Assembly: GCF_006385675.1 (NCBI RefSeq)
Contig: NZ_VFRR01000001.1
Span: 1 to 64,000 of the forward strand
From: Maribrevibacterium harenarium
GTDB lineage: Bacteria > Pseudomonadota > Gammaproteobacteria > Pseudomonadales > Marinomonadaceae
DNA length: 64,000 nt
Direction of reading: 5' to 3'
Below, piece by piece: positions 17,202 to 25,209 of the stretch. Position numbers and translations under genes: made by a program. Within the stretch, counting starts at the first letter, position 1, and each line of letters begins with the position of its first letter. Below the pieces are notes generated by a model that was not told where the DNA came from, did no database searches, and worked only from the letters and a program-made list of their open reading frames with translations.

Positions 17202-18953
17202 GTGTTGCTAATTCAAATCATTATTTGCATCTTCGCGGTACTGATGCCGGAAGCGGCAAGATGGCCATATTTTACGCTTATAACTATCCTTTGTCTCTGC
17301 AAAATCTATACAGGTGATTGGCGGACGCCGATATTGCTTGTTGTTTCCACTGTTTTGTTGATCTTACACGGGGTATTTTCTCATCCGAAGCTGGAGAGTA
17401 TTTCCGAGATCTCCTTCAATATAGATAAAGCTTGTTACGTTTCGGTTAAGTTAACCGGTGTTGGCGTGCTGGTTGGTGAGAATGGCGGTTATTTGCTTGC
17501 TCGGCCATGCAATGACTCGTCCCCCGCGGATATTTCAGTTGTTGCAGTGAAATCGGCACGCGCACTAGGGTATGGGAGTTGGCAGGAGCGACGCTTCTTT
17601 GCTGAAGGCGCAAAATGGCGCCTCGATATAGTCACACCATTACCCTCCCATTTCATTGTCTCTGACTTATCTGATTACTCCCGCGGAGAAGCCTTAACTA
17701 GGGCGTTAATATTCGGGGAAAAAAGTGCTATTTCTCAACAAGATAAGTGGTTAATTCGTCACTTGGGTATTGCTCATCTATTCGTTGTCTCTGGACTTCA
17801 TATTGGCTTTGCTTGGATGCTAAGTCGATTTATCAGTCGCTTAATTTATTTGTTTTATCTAGCGGTTGGGCGATCTGCCACCCCATTGCCACAAGTACTA
17901 CTGGAAGCACCGCTAGGTATCCTTGCTTGTGCCATTTACGGTTATATGAGCGGTTGGGGAGAGCCCGTTATTCGCGCCTTTTTGATGGTAGTTTTATGGG
18001 GTTACTGGCGTAGTCAATGGCACCGAGTAACCCTATTTGGTTTATTGCAAACTGCGGTTTTGCTGATGCTATGGTGGCAGCCTTACCGAATAGTTAATGC
18101 AAGTTTTTGGTTGTCCGTGTCTTTTATTCTGTTATTGGTGATCTTGTTGCCTCGGTTAGGCAAAAGCTATGGCTGGTACCATCTTTGCCTTCTATTATTT
18201 TCACTCTTTCTCACTGCTGGTTGGCAGGAAAGCCAATCCCTAGTGGCACTATTGACCAATATGGTGCTTGTGCCTGTAACGGGGTTTATTTGGTTGCCAT
18301 CCGCAGTGGCCGTATTGCTGATTGACAATGTTGTTCTATCGTCCCACTACTATCATGGTATTGGGCAGATGTTTGGTCTGCTCTGGCATCTAGCAGCATG
18401 GGGGGACTCGGTTTCTTTGAATACCACGTGGGGAGAGCATAGTAAGTTACTACTGGTAATCTTCGCCTATGGATTGGTGCTGCTAATGCCCTTGTGGCGG
18501 GCTAGGCTGGGTCTGATATTGCTGATGTTGGCGCTCATTGATGAGCCAAATTCTGATCTCATGGTAGAGAACCGCGGGGGAGATTTATTGGTTAGAGCCA
18601 ACGGCAAGGTTGTGGAATTGGGAAGTTGGCAGGCTCTGCCTCGGAGACTCACGCCCAGTGAGTACTTTCCAAATGCCATCATTGCCCAACGTTTACCAGA
18701 CTACAGCGCTGGAGAGTGGCTGAGGAGTGCGCCCAAATGGGTTCTAACACGCCACGCTACTCAGTACCAAACCCAGTTGCTAGCGGCGCTGAAAATTCCA
18801 CTGTATGTTGTGCAAACCAATGAAACACTGCATTTTCGTGCAAACACTCGCAAAGGGATTGAGGTATCGTCATCACTCTGCCCAAGGGGGCTAAAACTTT
18901 TTGCGACGTCAGCTTGCAAACGTGTTGCTGCGTTGGAGAGTGTGGTAAATTAA
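17202..18953 (+). CDS. ComEC/Rec2 family DNA-uptake channel lacking a recognisable nuclease domain
   Basis: ComEC forms the inner-membrane channel for transforming DNA. The GTG start at 17202 follows GGGAGG and gives 583 aa. The N-terminal TMs and a short periplasmic OB-like segment are present. The Competence core follows (SGLHIGFAWML near 195, then a helical bundle to about 445). Full-length relatives such as E. coli YcaI (about 750 aa) end in a metallo-beta-lactamase domain with HxHxDH and HHGS motifs. Here the last 120 residues contain neither motif. The frame is intact, so this looks like domain decay, not a frameshift. The gene sits between DUF2062 and exbB, as PA2984 does. Confidence 0.8.
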   Translation: MLLIQIIICIFAVLMPEAARWPYFTLITILCLCKIYTGDWRTPILLVVSTVLLILHGVFSHPKLESISEISFNIDKACYVSVKLTGVGVLVGENGGYLLARPCNDSSPADISVVAVKSARALGYGSWQERRFFAEGAKWRLDIVTPLPSHFIVSDLSDYSRGEALTRALIFGEKSAISQQDKWLIRHLGIAHLFVVSGLHIGFAWMLSRFISRLIYLFYLAVGRSATPLPQVLLEAPLGILACAIYGYMSGWGEPVIRAFLMVVLWGYWRSQWHRVTLFGLLQTAVLLMLWWQPYRIVNASFWLSVSFILLLVILLPRLGKSYGWYHLCLLLFSLFLTAGWQESQSLVALLTNMVLVPVTGFIWLPSAVAVLLIDNVVLSSHYYHGIGQMFGLLWHLAAWGDSVSLNTTWGEHSKLLLVIFAYGLVLLMPLWRARLGLILLMLALIDEPNSDLMVENRGGDLLVRANGKVVELGSWQALPRRLTPSEYFPNAIIAQRLPDYSAGEWLRSAPKWVLTRHATQYQTQLLAALKIPLYVVQTNETLHFRANTRKGIEVSSSLCPRGLKLFATSACKRVAALESVVN

Positions 18954-18977
18954 GCCCACATTTGCACAGGAGGTCTC

Positions 18978-19589
18978 GTGTTAGAATTTATCAAAACCGG
19001 TGGCGTTTTTATGTGGCCACTTCTTGGCTGTTCCATTTTAGCGCTAGCTATCATCATCGAGCGTTTTTGGTCGTTACGTAAAGGGCGGGTGGTTCCGAAT
19101 GGATTAATGGCCGATGTCATGGCTCGTTTGAGAGAAGATCGCATGACCGTTGATTATATTCGCTCGTTACAATCAACTGCAGGTTTAGGCTTTATTTTTG
19201 CTGCTGGATTATTGAATTCCAAACACGGTCGGCAATCCATGAAAGAGAGTATTCGCGAAGCAGCGAGTCATGTTATCCACGAATTAGAGCGCTTCATGAG
19301 CACGTTGGGAACGATTGCTGCGATCGCTCCACTGCTAGGGTTGCTGGGTACTGTCGTGGGTATGATTAAAGTATTTTCGGTGCTGATGGAAGAGGGGGCT
19401 GGCAATACCGCTTTGTTGGCTGGAGGGATTTCCGAAGCGCTGTTAACCACAGCGGCAGGGCTTGGGGTCGCCATCCCAGCATTGATTTTTCATCGCTATT
19501 TTTCCCGTCGAATTGACGAGTTGGTGGTATCGATGGAGCAGCAGTGCAACAAATTGGTCGATGCTTTACATGCCGAACGCACAAGCTAA
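18978..19589 (+). CDS. exbB: ExbB/TolQ-family biopolymer transport protein
   Basis: Proton-channel subunit of the MotA/TolQ/ExbB family. GTG start with AGGAGG at about 18967 gives 203 aa. The TM helix near residues 10-28 (GGVFMWPLLGCSILALAII) is followed by a cytoplasmic region and two further helices at about 108-130 (LGTIAAIAPLLGLLGTVVGM) and 150-172. Pairs with exbD, 9 bases downstream. No TonB gene is adjacent, so the energised partner is not evident. The placement before lpxK is the same as PA2983-PA2982. Confidence 0.9.
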   Translation: MLEFIKTGGVFMWPLLGCSILALAIIIERFWSLRKGRVVPNGLMADVMARLREDRMTVDYIRSLQSTAGLGFIFAAGLLNSKHGRQSMKESIREAASHVIHELERFMSTLGTIAAIAPLLGLLGTVVGMIKVFSVLMEEGAGNTALLAGGISEALLTTAAGLGVAIPALIFHRYFSRRIDELVVSMEQQCNKLVDALHAERTS

Positions 19590-19598
19590 GGAGCGGCA

Positions 19599-20018
19599 GT
19601 GAAATTTCGTCGCCAAAAAATCGAAGATGTGCAGATCAATCTCACGCCACTGATAGACGTGGTTTTTCTGCTGCTAATTTTCTTTATGGTTAGCACTACT
19701 TTTAAGCAAAGCACCGAATTGACTATTGATTTACCGACAGCGAGTTCCGGGGCGCCATCTCTAATCGCGCAACAGCCGGTAGAGATCACCATCACAAAAG
19801 ATGGACGTTATGTTATCAATGGACAAACCTTAGTAAATCAAACCACCGATGTTTTGGTGCAGGGGTTGAAGGAAACCTTTGCTGAAGATTTTAAACGTCC
19901 GCTAATCATTACTGCTGATGCGGGAGCGGAGTATCAGATGGTAATGCGTGTCTACGATGCGGCAGCCCGCCTAGGTATCACAAAACTAGCCCATACCGCT
20001 CAGCAGGAGCAGGAGTGA
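19599..20018 (+). CDS. exbD: ExbD/TolR-family biopolymer transport protein
   Basis: Single-TM partner of ExbB. 139 aa from a GTG start with AAGGAG upstream. The channel helix holds the conserved Asp (INLTPLIDVVFLLLIFFMV, about residues 14-33), followed by a periplasmic ExbD domain. It overlaps the GTG start of lpxK by 4 bases, so a link to lipid A synthesis by co-expression is built into the operon. Confidence 0.92.
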   Translation: MKFRRQKIEDVQINLTPLIDVVFLLLIFFMVSTTFKQSTELTIDLPTASSGAPSLIAQQPVEITITKDGRYVINGQTLVNQTTDVLVQGLKETFAEDFKRPLIITADAGAEYQMVMRVYDAAARLGITKLAHTAQQEQE

Positions 20019-21046
20019 GCTGGATAGAGAGACAAATTTCAGCCTCTTGGTATCGTCCATTTGGTTGCTCTTGGCTGCTTTACCCTCTGTTGCCATTGGC
20101 CCGTTGGCTGATAGCGCGCAAGCGGCAGGCATTTTTGCGACACCCACCGGCTGTATTGAAAGTGCCGGTCGTGGTAGTGGGCAATATTACAGTGGGTGGT
20201 ACGGGCAAATCGCCCTTAGTGCTGGCTTTGGTGGAACTGTGTCAGCAGCAAGGCTGGCGTGTTGGTATTATTAGTCGCGGGTATGGGTCAAATGTCACGC
20301 AACCGGTGCTCGTTCGCCACGACAGCCTAGCGAGTGATGTGGGAGACGAGCCACTTATGTTGGCCCAGCGTAGCGGTGTCCCGGTGTGCGTACATCCACA
20401 GCGACGCCTCGCTGCTGAAGCATTATTGCAGCACCATTCCCTTGATCTAATTCTTAGTGACGATGGCTTGCAGCATTATGCTCTACCGCGTGATTTAGAA
20501 ATTGCCATGATAGACGGGCATAGAGGTGTTGGTAACGGTCAACTGCTTCCTGTAGGTCCTTTACGTGAGCCAGTTTCGCGCTTACAAAGAGTGGATTTTC
20601 GCTTCTTAATCGGCGCTCGGGATACGAGTGTCGCGGGTTTTCCTGTGACAGCTGTTCCTTTGCTGCCTGTGGTACTGAGAAATGTATTTAACCCTAAGCA
20701 AACTTTGCCTTTGTCGGAGCTTCAGGGAAAGTCATGGCAAATACTAGCGGGGATCGGTAATCCACAAAGATTTTTGCAAACACTGCAAGAGCTAGGTTTG
20801 ACAGCCGACTCACCGAAGCATCTGTTTCCCGATCACCATGTTTTTGCAACTGAGGATATTCCTAGTGATGGCAAAGTCGTGATGACGGAAAAAGACGCAG
20901 TGAAATGCCGCGTGTTACCAACGCAAAACCGCGAACTTTGGTACCTAGAAGTAAAAGCTCAGTTACCTACAGCAGTAACCAATGCGTTGCTGGAAACGAT
21001 TAACTCGATAATAGAGATGAGAAAACATGAACAAAGCGCTACTTGA
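20015..21046 (+). CDS. lpxK: Tetraacyldisaccharide 4'-kinase LpxK
   Basis: Phosphorylates the lipid A precursor at the 4' position on the inner membrane. 343 aa from a GTG. An N-terminal hydrophobic anchor (about 18-32) precedes the unusual P-loop [15 protein letters not shown] at 55-69. The family blocks [37 protein letters not shown] and MTEKDAVKC are all present. msbA, often just upstream of lpxK, is not here. The 3' end overlaps ycaR by 20 bases. Confidence 0.96.
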   Translation: MSWIERQISASWYRPFGCSWLLYPLLPLARWLIARKRQAFLRHPPAVLKVPVVVVGNITVGGTGKSPLVLALVELCQQQGWRVGIISRGYGSNVTQPVLVRHDSLASDVGDEPLMLAQRSGVPVCVHPQRRLAAEALLQHHSLDLILSDDGLQHYALPRDLEIAMIDGHRGVGNGQLLPVGPLREPVSRLQRVDFRFLIGARDTSVAGFPVTAVPLLPVVLRNVFNPKQTLPLSELQGKSWQILAGIGNPQRFLQTLQELGLTADSPKHLFPDHHVFATEDIPSDGKVVMTEKDAVKCRVLPTQNRELWYLEVKAQLPTAVTNALLETINSIIEMRKHEQSAT

Positions 21047-21224
21047 TATCTTGGTTTGCCCTGTTACCAAGGCCCCCCTTGAACTGAGTGCAGATGGCAC
21101 CGAACTCATTAGTCGCGTCGGTGGTATGGCCTATCCCATTCGAGATGGCATCCCAGTCTTATTAGAAACCGAAGCGCGTACTCTTACCACTGATGAGCGC
21201 CTCCACGACGATAGCGCAAAATGA
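21027..21224 (+). CDS. ycaR: Trm112/YcaR family small protein
   Basis: A 65-residue protein of the YcaR/Trm112 family: [16 protein letters not shown], then a two-strand core ending [15 protein letters not shown]. Only one of the zinc-type cysteines seen in eukaryotic Trm112 is retained. Function in bacteria is unsettled. Relatives carry ycaR-kdsB between lpxK and murB; here kdsB is missing and a phosphatase gene follows with a 4-base overlap. Confidence 0.9.
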   Translation: MNKALLDILVCPVTKAPLELSADGTELISRVGGMAYPIRDGIPVLLETEARTLTTDERLHDDSAK

Positions 21225-21676
21225 AAGTGTTAATGGTCTGCCTTGGGAATATTTGCCGTTCACCGGCGGCTCAAGGTGTGTTGGAGTTTCTCGCCCGCAA
21301 ACATCGTCTTGATATCCAAGTGGATTCTGCAGGTACGGCTGCATACCATATAGGTAAGCGTCCTGATGCGCGTTCGATTGCTGCCTTAGCAGAGATCGGT
21401 ATCGATATTTCACAGCAGCGTGCGCGACAAGTCTCTCGTCATGACTTTGAGGAGTTTGACTGGATATTGGCCATGGATCGAGACAATTTAAACAATCTCG
21501 CTCAATTAGCTCCAGCTCAAGAGCGTGCGAAAATAGCCTTGCTAGGGGAATATCGTAACGGGCTTAACGGAGGAGAAGTTGCAGATCCGTATTGGGGAGA
21601 GGCAGCCGAGTTTGCGCAAATGCGCGAACACCTGATGGTTTTATTACAAGACTTCATTAGCGAGATAAAGTCGTGA
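21221..21676 (+). CDS. Low-molecular-weight protein tyrosine phosphatase
   Basis: Cytoplasmic phosphatase of 151 aa. The P-loop is [15 protein letters not shown], i.e. Cys7-X5-Arg13, and the general-acid Asp lies in VADPYWGE near residue 124. Orthologues sit at this position in pseudomonads (PA2978). No cognate tyrosine kinase or exopolysaccharide gene is nearby, so the substrate is unknown. Overlaps ycaR and murB by 4 bases on each side. Confidence 0.94.
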   Translation: MKVLMVCLGNICRSPAAQGVLEFLARKHRLDIQVDSAGTAAYHIGKRPDARSIAALAEIGIDISQQRARQVSRHDFEEFDWILAMDRDNLNNLAQLAPAQERAKIALLGEYRNGLNGGEVADPYWGEAAEFAQMREHLMVLLQDFISEIKS

Positions 21677-22707
21677 CTGCAGCACTGCCTCACCCATTAA
21701 CGCCTGATGTTGAATTAACCGATTACAACACCTTGCGGTTTGCTTATCGGGCGCAATATCTCTGCGAAGTAGAGACGTTACACCAATTGCACGAAATATT
21801 GGAGTGGGGGAAGCAAAACGCCCTGACTTGGCGAATCTTTGGTGGCGGAAGCAATTTGGTTATTTGTCAGGATCTGCCTGGTATTACGCTAATTAACCGA
21901 TTAAAGGGCCGAGTCGTGCTCCGAGAACATGACGATTTTGTCGATATCGAAGTTTGCGGCGGAGAAAACTGGCATGAACTGGTTGCTTGGACGGTAGCAC
22001 AAGGCTGGTGGGGGTTGGAAAATTTGGCTCTGATCCCCGGAAGCGTTGGTGCTGCCCCCGTGCAAAATATTGGCGCTTATGGGGTAGAAGTTAAGGACTG
22101 TATTTTAGCTGTGGAAGTGTTGGATACCCATACCATGCAGCTTTGCCATCTGTCCCCAACTGATTGCGATTTTGGCTATCGGGAATCCGCATTCAAACAC
22201 CAATGGGCTGGTCGTTACATCATAGTGAAGGTGTGCTTTCGCTTGTCCAAGCTTCCTAGGCGAGTGTTAAATTACGGCGGTTTGAATCAGCGTCTTGCGG
22301 AAAATTGTAGTCAGCAAGAGATTTTTGATACGGTTTGCCAGATTCGCTCGGCTAAGTTACCCAATCCCAATGAGTTGGCTAACGTGGGCAGTTATTTTAA
22401 AAACCCGATCGTTGCTGACCATGTCTATAGAGAGTTACTCAATCGCTACCCCGATTTGGTGGCGTTTCCCTATGGTCAAGACTGGAAACTTGCAGCGGGT
22501 TGGTTAAATGAGAAAGCGGGCTGGAAGGGCAAGCGTGTAGGTGGTGTTGGAGTTTACTCAGAGCAGGCTTTGGTGCTAGTAAACTACCAAGATCGTCACG
22601 CAGCAGGTTTGTTGTCGCTGCAGCAGCAAATTGAGCAGTCAGTGTTGGCTCAGTTTGGTGTGCAGTTGGAGCGCGAGCCGATTTTGTTGCCGGGCGAGGC
22701 CGAATAG
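21673..22707 (+). CDS. murB: UDP-N-acetylenolpyruvoylglucosamine reductase MurB
   Basis: FAD enzyme making UDP-N-acetylmuramate for peptidoglycan. GTG start, 344 aa, type I (E. coli-like) MurB. Visible blocks: NTLRFAYRAQY, WRIFGGGSNLVI (FAD site), LALIPGSVGAAPVQNIGAYGVEVK, DFGYRESAFKH with the catalytic-region Arg/Glu, and LANVGSYFKNPIV, where Ser is the proton donor. Overlaps the phosphatase and murI genes. Confidence 0.96.
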   Translation: MTAALPHPLTPDVELTDYNTLRFAYRAQYLCEVETLHQLHEILEWGKQNALTWRIFGGGSNLVICQDLPGITLINRLKGRVVLREHDDFVDIEVCGGENWHELVAWTVAQGWWGLENLALIPGSVGAAPVQNIGAYGVEVKDCILAVEVLDTHTMQLCHLSPTDCDFGYRESAFKHQWAGRYIIVKVCFRLSKLPRRVLNYGGLNQRLAENCSQQEIFDTVCQIRSAKLPNPNELANVGSYFKNPIVADHVYRELLNRYPDLVAFPYGQDWKLAAGWLNEKAGWKGKRVGGVGVYSEQALVLVNYQDRHAAGLLSLQQQIEQSVLAQFGVQLEREPILLPGEAE

Positions 22708-23468
22708 TGTCTACGAAAGTGGGTATATTCGACTCTGGTTCGGGCGGACTCACGGTATTGGCCAGCTTGCGTCAAACTATGCCGCACCATGACTACCTCT
22801 ATGTGGAGGATGCCGGCTTTGCTCCCTATGGTAGTCATAGTACATCAGTGATTACCGACCGCTGCGTTAAAATAACAGACTACTTATGTCAGCAAGGCGT
22901 CACCGCTTTAGTGGTGGCATGTAATACCGCGACAGTAACAGCGATTCATATCCTGCGAGAGCGTTTCGCACATATGTCTTTCGTTGGTATCGAGCCTGCC
23001 GTGAAGCCAGCATACGATATAACCCGAAATGGTAAAGTGGCGGTGTTAGCTACACCTATCACTATCGGTAGTCCGCGTTTACAGCAATTGATTGAACTAT
23101 GGGGAGCGGGAAAAGAAACTTCCCTATTCCCATCGGCGAGTTTGGCGCAACTGATTGATCAACCTAGTGCGATGTTGGAGTTACAGCAGGAGTTGGATCG
23201 AATTGCTGAGCAAGTCAAACAAAGTCAAGCGGATGTGCTGGTTTTAGCCTGTACCCACTATCCTCATGTGAAAGACTCCTTACAGCAGCGTCTTCCAGAG
23301 GTAAATATTATTGAGCCAAGCCTTGGAGTAGCCAAGCGTCTATCGTCAATTTTGCCAATAAGACAACATGTGGACACTAGATTGATGGGTAGTGTCAGTT
23401 ACTTTACTACCGGTAAGATGAGGCAGTTAGGGCGCTATCCATGCGCCCCTAGGGAAATCGATATCTAA
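22707..23468 (+). CDS. murI: Glutamate racemase MurI
   Basis: Makes D-glutamate for peptidoglycan. GTG start sharing its first base with the murB TAG; 253 aa. The paired catalytic cysteines are Cys72 in VVACNTATV and Cys182 in LACTHYPH, and the N-terminal FDSGSGGLTVL is present. Linkage to murB makes sense by pathway but is not the usual pseudomonad arrangement. Convergent with the SulP gene, 7 bases apart, with no hairpin between them. Confidence 0.95.
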   Translation: MSTKVGIFDSGSGGLTVLASLRQTMPHHDYLYVEDAGFAPYGSHSTSVITDRCVKITDYLCQQGVTALVVACNTATVTAIHILRERFAHMSFVGIEPAVKPAYDITRNGKVAVLATPITIGSPRLQQLIELWGAGKETSLFPSASLAQLIDQPSAMLELQQELDRIAEQVKQSQADVLVLACTHYPHVKDSLQQRLPEVNIIEPSLGVAKRLSSILPIRQHVDTRLMGSVSYFTTGKMRQLGRYPCAPREIDI

Positions 23469-23475
23469 CCTTTTC

Positions 23476-25149
23476 TTAAGCGTCGCTGCCTGTACAGGCT
23501 AGTGCTAATTTCAGGGCTTCCTTGCGTGAAGAAGCGAAAGCATTGGCCGGCAATCTGGTAGTGACGCCGAGCTTTTCTAAGCGTTCCGTAGTTTGCCCAT
23601 TCGGGCTAAAGATAAACACCTGACAGTTTACCTCTATGGCGTCTTTAATGGCGTTTTCTAAGGCTAAACCCACAGTTAAGTCCATCATTGGAACCGCACT
23701 TAAGTCCAAGACCATAGCATCATGTCCCGCTACATGGGCATGTTGTCGTGCAATGGCCTTACTGACGCCAAAAATCATTGGTCCCGACAAATAGAATAGC
23801 AACACTTTACCATCTGCCTGATCCAGCAGTTGTCGCTCTTCATCGGTGAGCGGGATGCTGTCATCGGCATCACTGATGGCCTTAACATTGGACTCTTGCA
23901 GACGACTCAATCTTTCAATAGTCAAAATGTTGGCAATGAAGACACCAATAGCAACCGCAATCATCAAATCCACAAAGACAGTGAGTAGCATCACCCCGTA
24001 CATGATAAGAGTTGGAGCTAACGCCACCTTGTGGGCTCGTTGTAAAAAAGACCAGTCAAGGATATTGATGCCAACGAAAACCGCAATGCCGGCCAAGGCT
24101 GCCATTGGAATGGATTGAGTAAGTGAGGACGCGCCGACAACGACCACCATCAGTAAGAGAGCACGTACCACGCCGGCTAGAGGTGAGCGAGCGCCAGCTT
24201 GGATATTGACGACAGTTCCCATGGTGGCGCCTGCTCCTGGTAGGCCACCGCAGAAACCAGAAATGGCATTGGCGATTCCTTGACCCACTAATTCACGATT
24301 GGAGTCGTGGTCTTTGCGTGTCAGGCTGTCGGCAATTACCGCAGTAAGAAGCGTGTCGATACATCCAAGTGTACCTAGTACTAGCGCATCCGCCAGCATG
24401 GTCGTCATTTCACCATAGCTGAACGTTGGCCATTGTAAGTCTGGCAATCCCGAGGGGATGACACCGATACGGCGAATATCTTCCTGATCAAACAGAATAA
24501 CCGACAGCAAGGTAATACCGACCAGAGCAACCAGCTGTGGTGGCACGAAGCGCCGCCAGCTTTTGGGCATGTAATACAGACTTGCCAGGGTCAAAATGCC
24601 TAAAAACAATTCGCGAAAGGAGAGGTTGCTGATTAACTCAGGTAGTGCGCCTAGGGTGCCAACTACGCCCCCCGGCGGGGTGGGTTGCCCGAGCATAGGA
24701 GCCAATTGCAAAATGATTAAGATAACACCGATACCAGACATGAAGCCGGAAATGACGCTGTAGGGCATTAAGGTGATGTACTTACCTAAGCGCAGAGTGC
24801 CTAACAGTATTTGAAAACCACCGGCTAATATCACGACAGTGAATGCCATCGCTTTGCCATTTTCAGGGTTGGTGGCAATTAATGACGAGAGTACCGCTGT
24901 CATAATTACCGTCATGGGGCCCGTAGGTTCAGATATTAAGCTGGTGGAGCCACCAAATAATGATGCAAATAGACCAACTAAAATTGCTCCCCACAGACCC
25001 GCCTCCGCCCCGGCACCAGACGCGACGCCAAAAGCGAGTGCCAAGGGTAAAGATACAATGGCAGTCGTGACACCACCGAATATATCTCCCTTTAGCGAAA
25101 TCTCTTTGAAACGGTTTAAATCAACTAACATAGTAACTATCTTGTTCAA
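23476..25149 (-). CDS. SulP family anion transporter with STAS domain
   Basis: Inner-membrane SLC26/SulP transporter, 557 aa; candidate substrates are sulfate, bicarbonate or dicarboxylates and cannot be chosen from sequence alone. The membrane core begins GDIFGGVTTAIVSLPLALAFG, and the motif GQGIANAISGFCGGLPGAGATMGTV marks the family. The C-terminal STAS domain covers about 440-557 (LFYLSGPMIFGVSKAI, VLDLSAVPMMDLTVGLALENAI). Start could be the TTG at 25149 or the ATG at 25131 (MLVDLNRFKEIS). Monocistronic. Confidence 0.9.
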   Translation of the reverse strand: MNKIVTMLVDLNRFKEISLKGDIFGGVTTAIVSLPLALAFGVASGAGAEAGLWGAILVGLFASLFGGSTSLISEPTGPMTVIMTAVLSSLIATNPENGKAMAFTVVILAGGFQILLGTLRLGKYITLMPYSVISGFMSGIGVILIILQLAPMLGQPTPPGGVVGTLGALPELISNLSFRELFLGILTLASLYYMPKSWRRFVPPQLVALVGITLLSVILFDQEDIRRIGVIPSGLPDLQWPTFSYGEMTTMLADALVLGTLGCIDTLLTAVIADSLTRKDHDSNRELVGQGIANAISGFCGGLPGAGATMGTVVNIQAGARSPLAGVVRALLLMVVVVGASSLTQSIPMAALAGIAVFVGINILDWSFLQRAHKVALAPTLIMYGVMLLTVFVDLMIAVAIGVFIANILTIERLSRLQESNVKAISDADDSIPLTDEERQLLDQADGKVLLFYLSGPMIFGVSKAIARQHAHVAGHDAMVLDLSAVPMMDLTVGLALENAIKDAIEVNCQVFIFSPNGQTTERLEKLGVTTRLPANAFASSRKEALKLALACTGSDA

Positions 25150-25167
25150 CTAAGCCCTAGGTTAAGC

Positions 25168-25197
25168 AGAAAAAAGAGCCCGCAATCGCGGGCTCTT
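25168..25197 (-). terminator. Intrinsic terminator of rne
   Basis: Read on the minus strand, AAGAGCCCGC and GCGGGCTCTT form a 10-base stem with a 4-base loop, followed directly by a run of Ts. It is placed 13 bases after the rne stop. Confidence 0.88.
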
Positions 25198-25209
25198 AAC
25201 AGTACAAGA

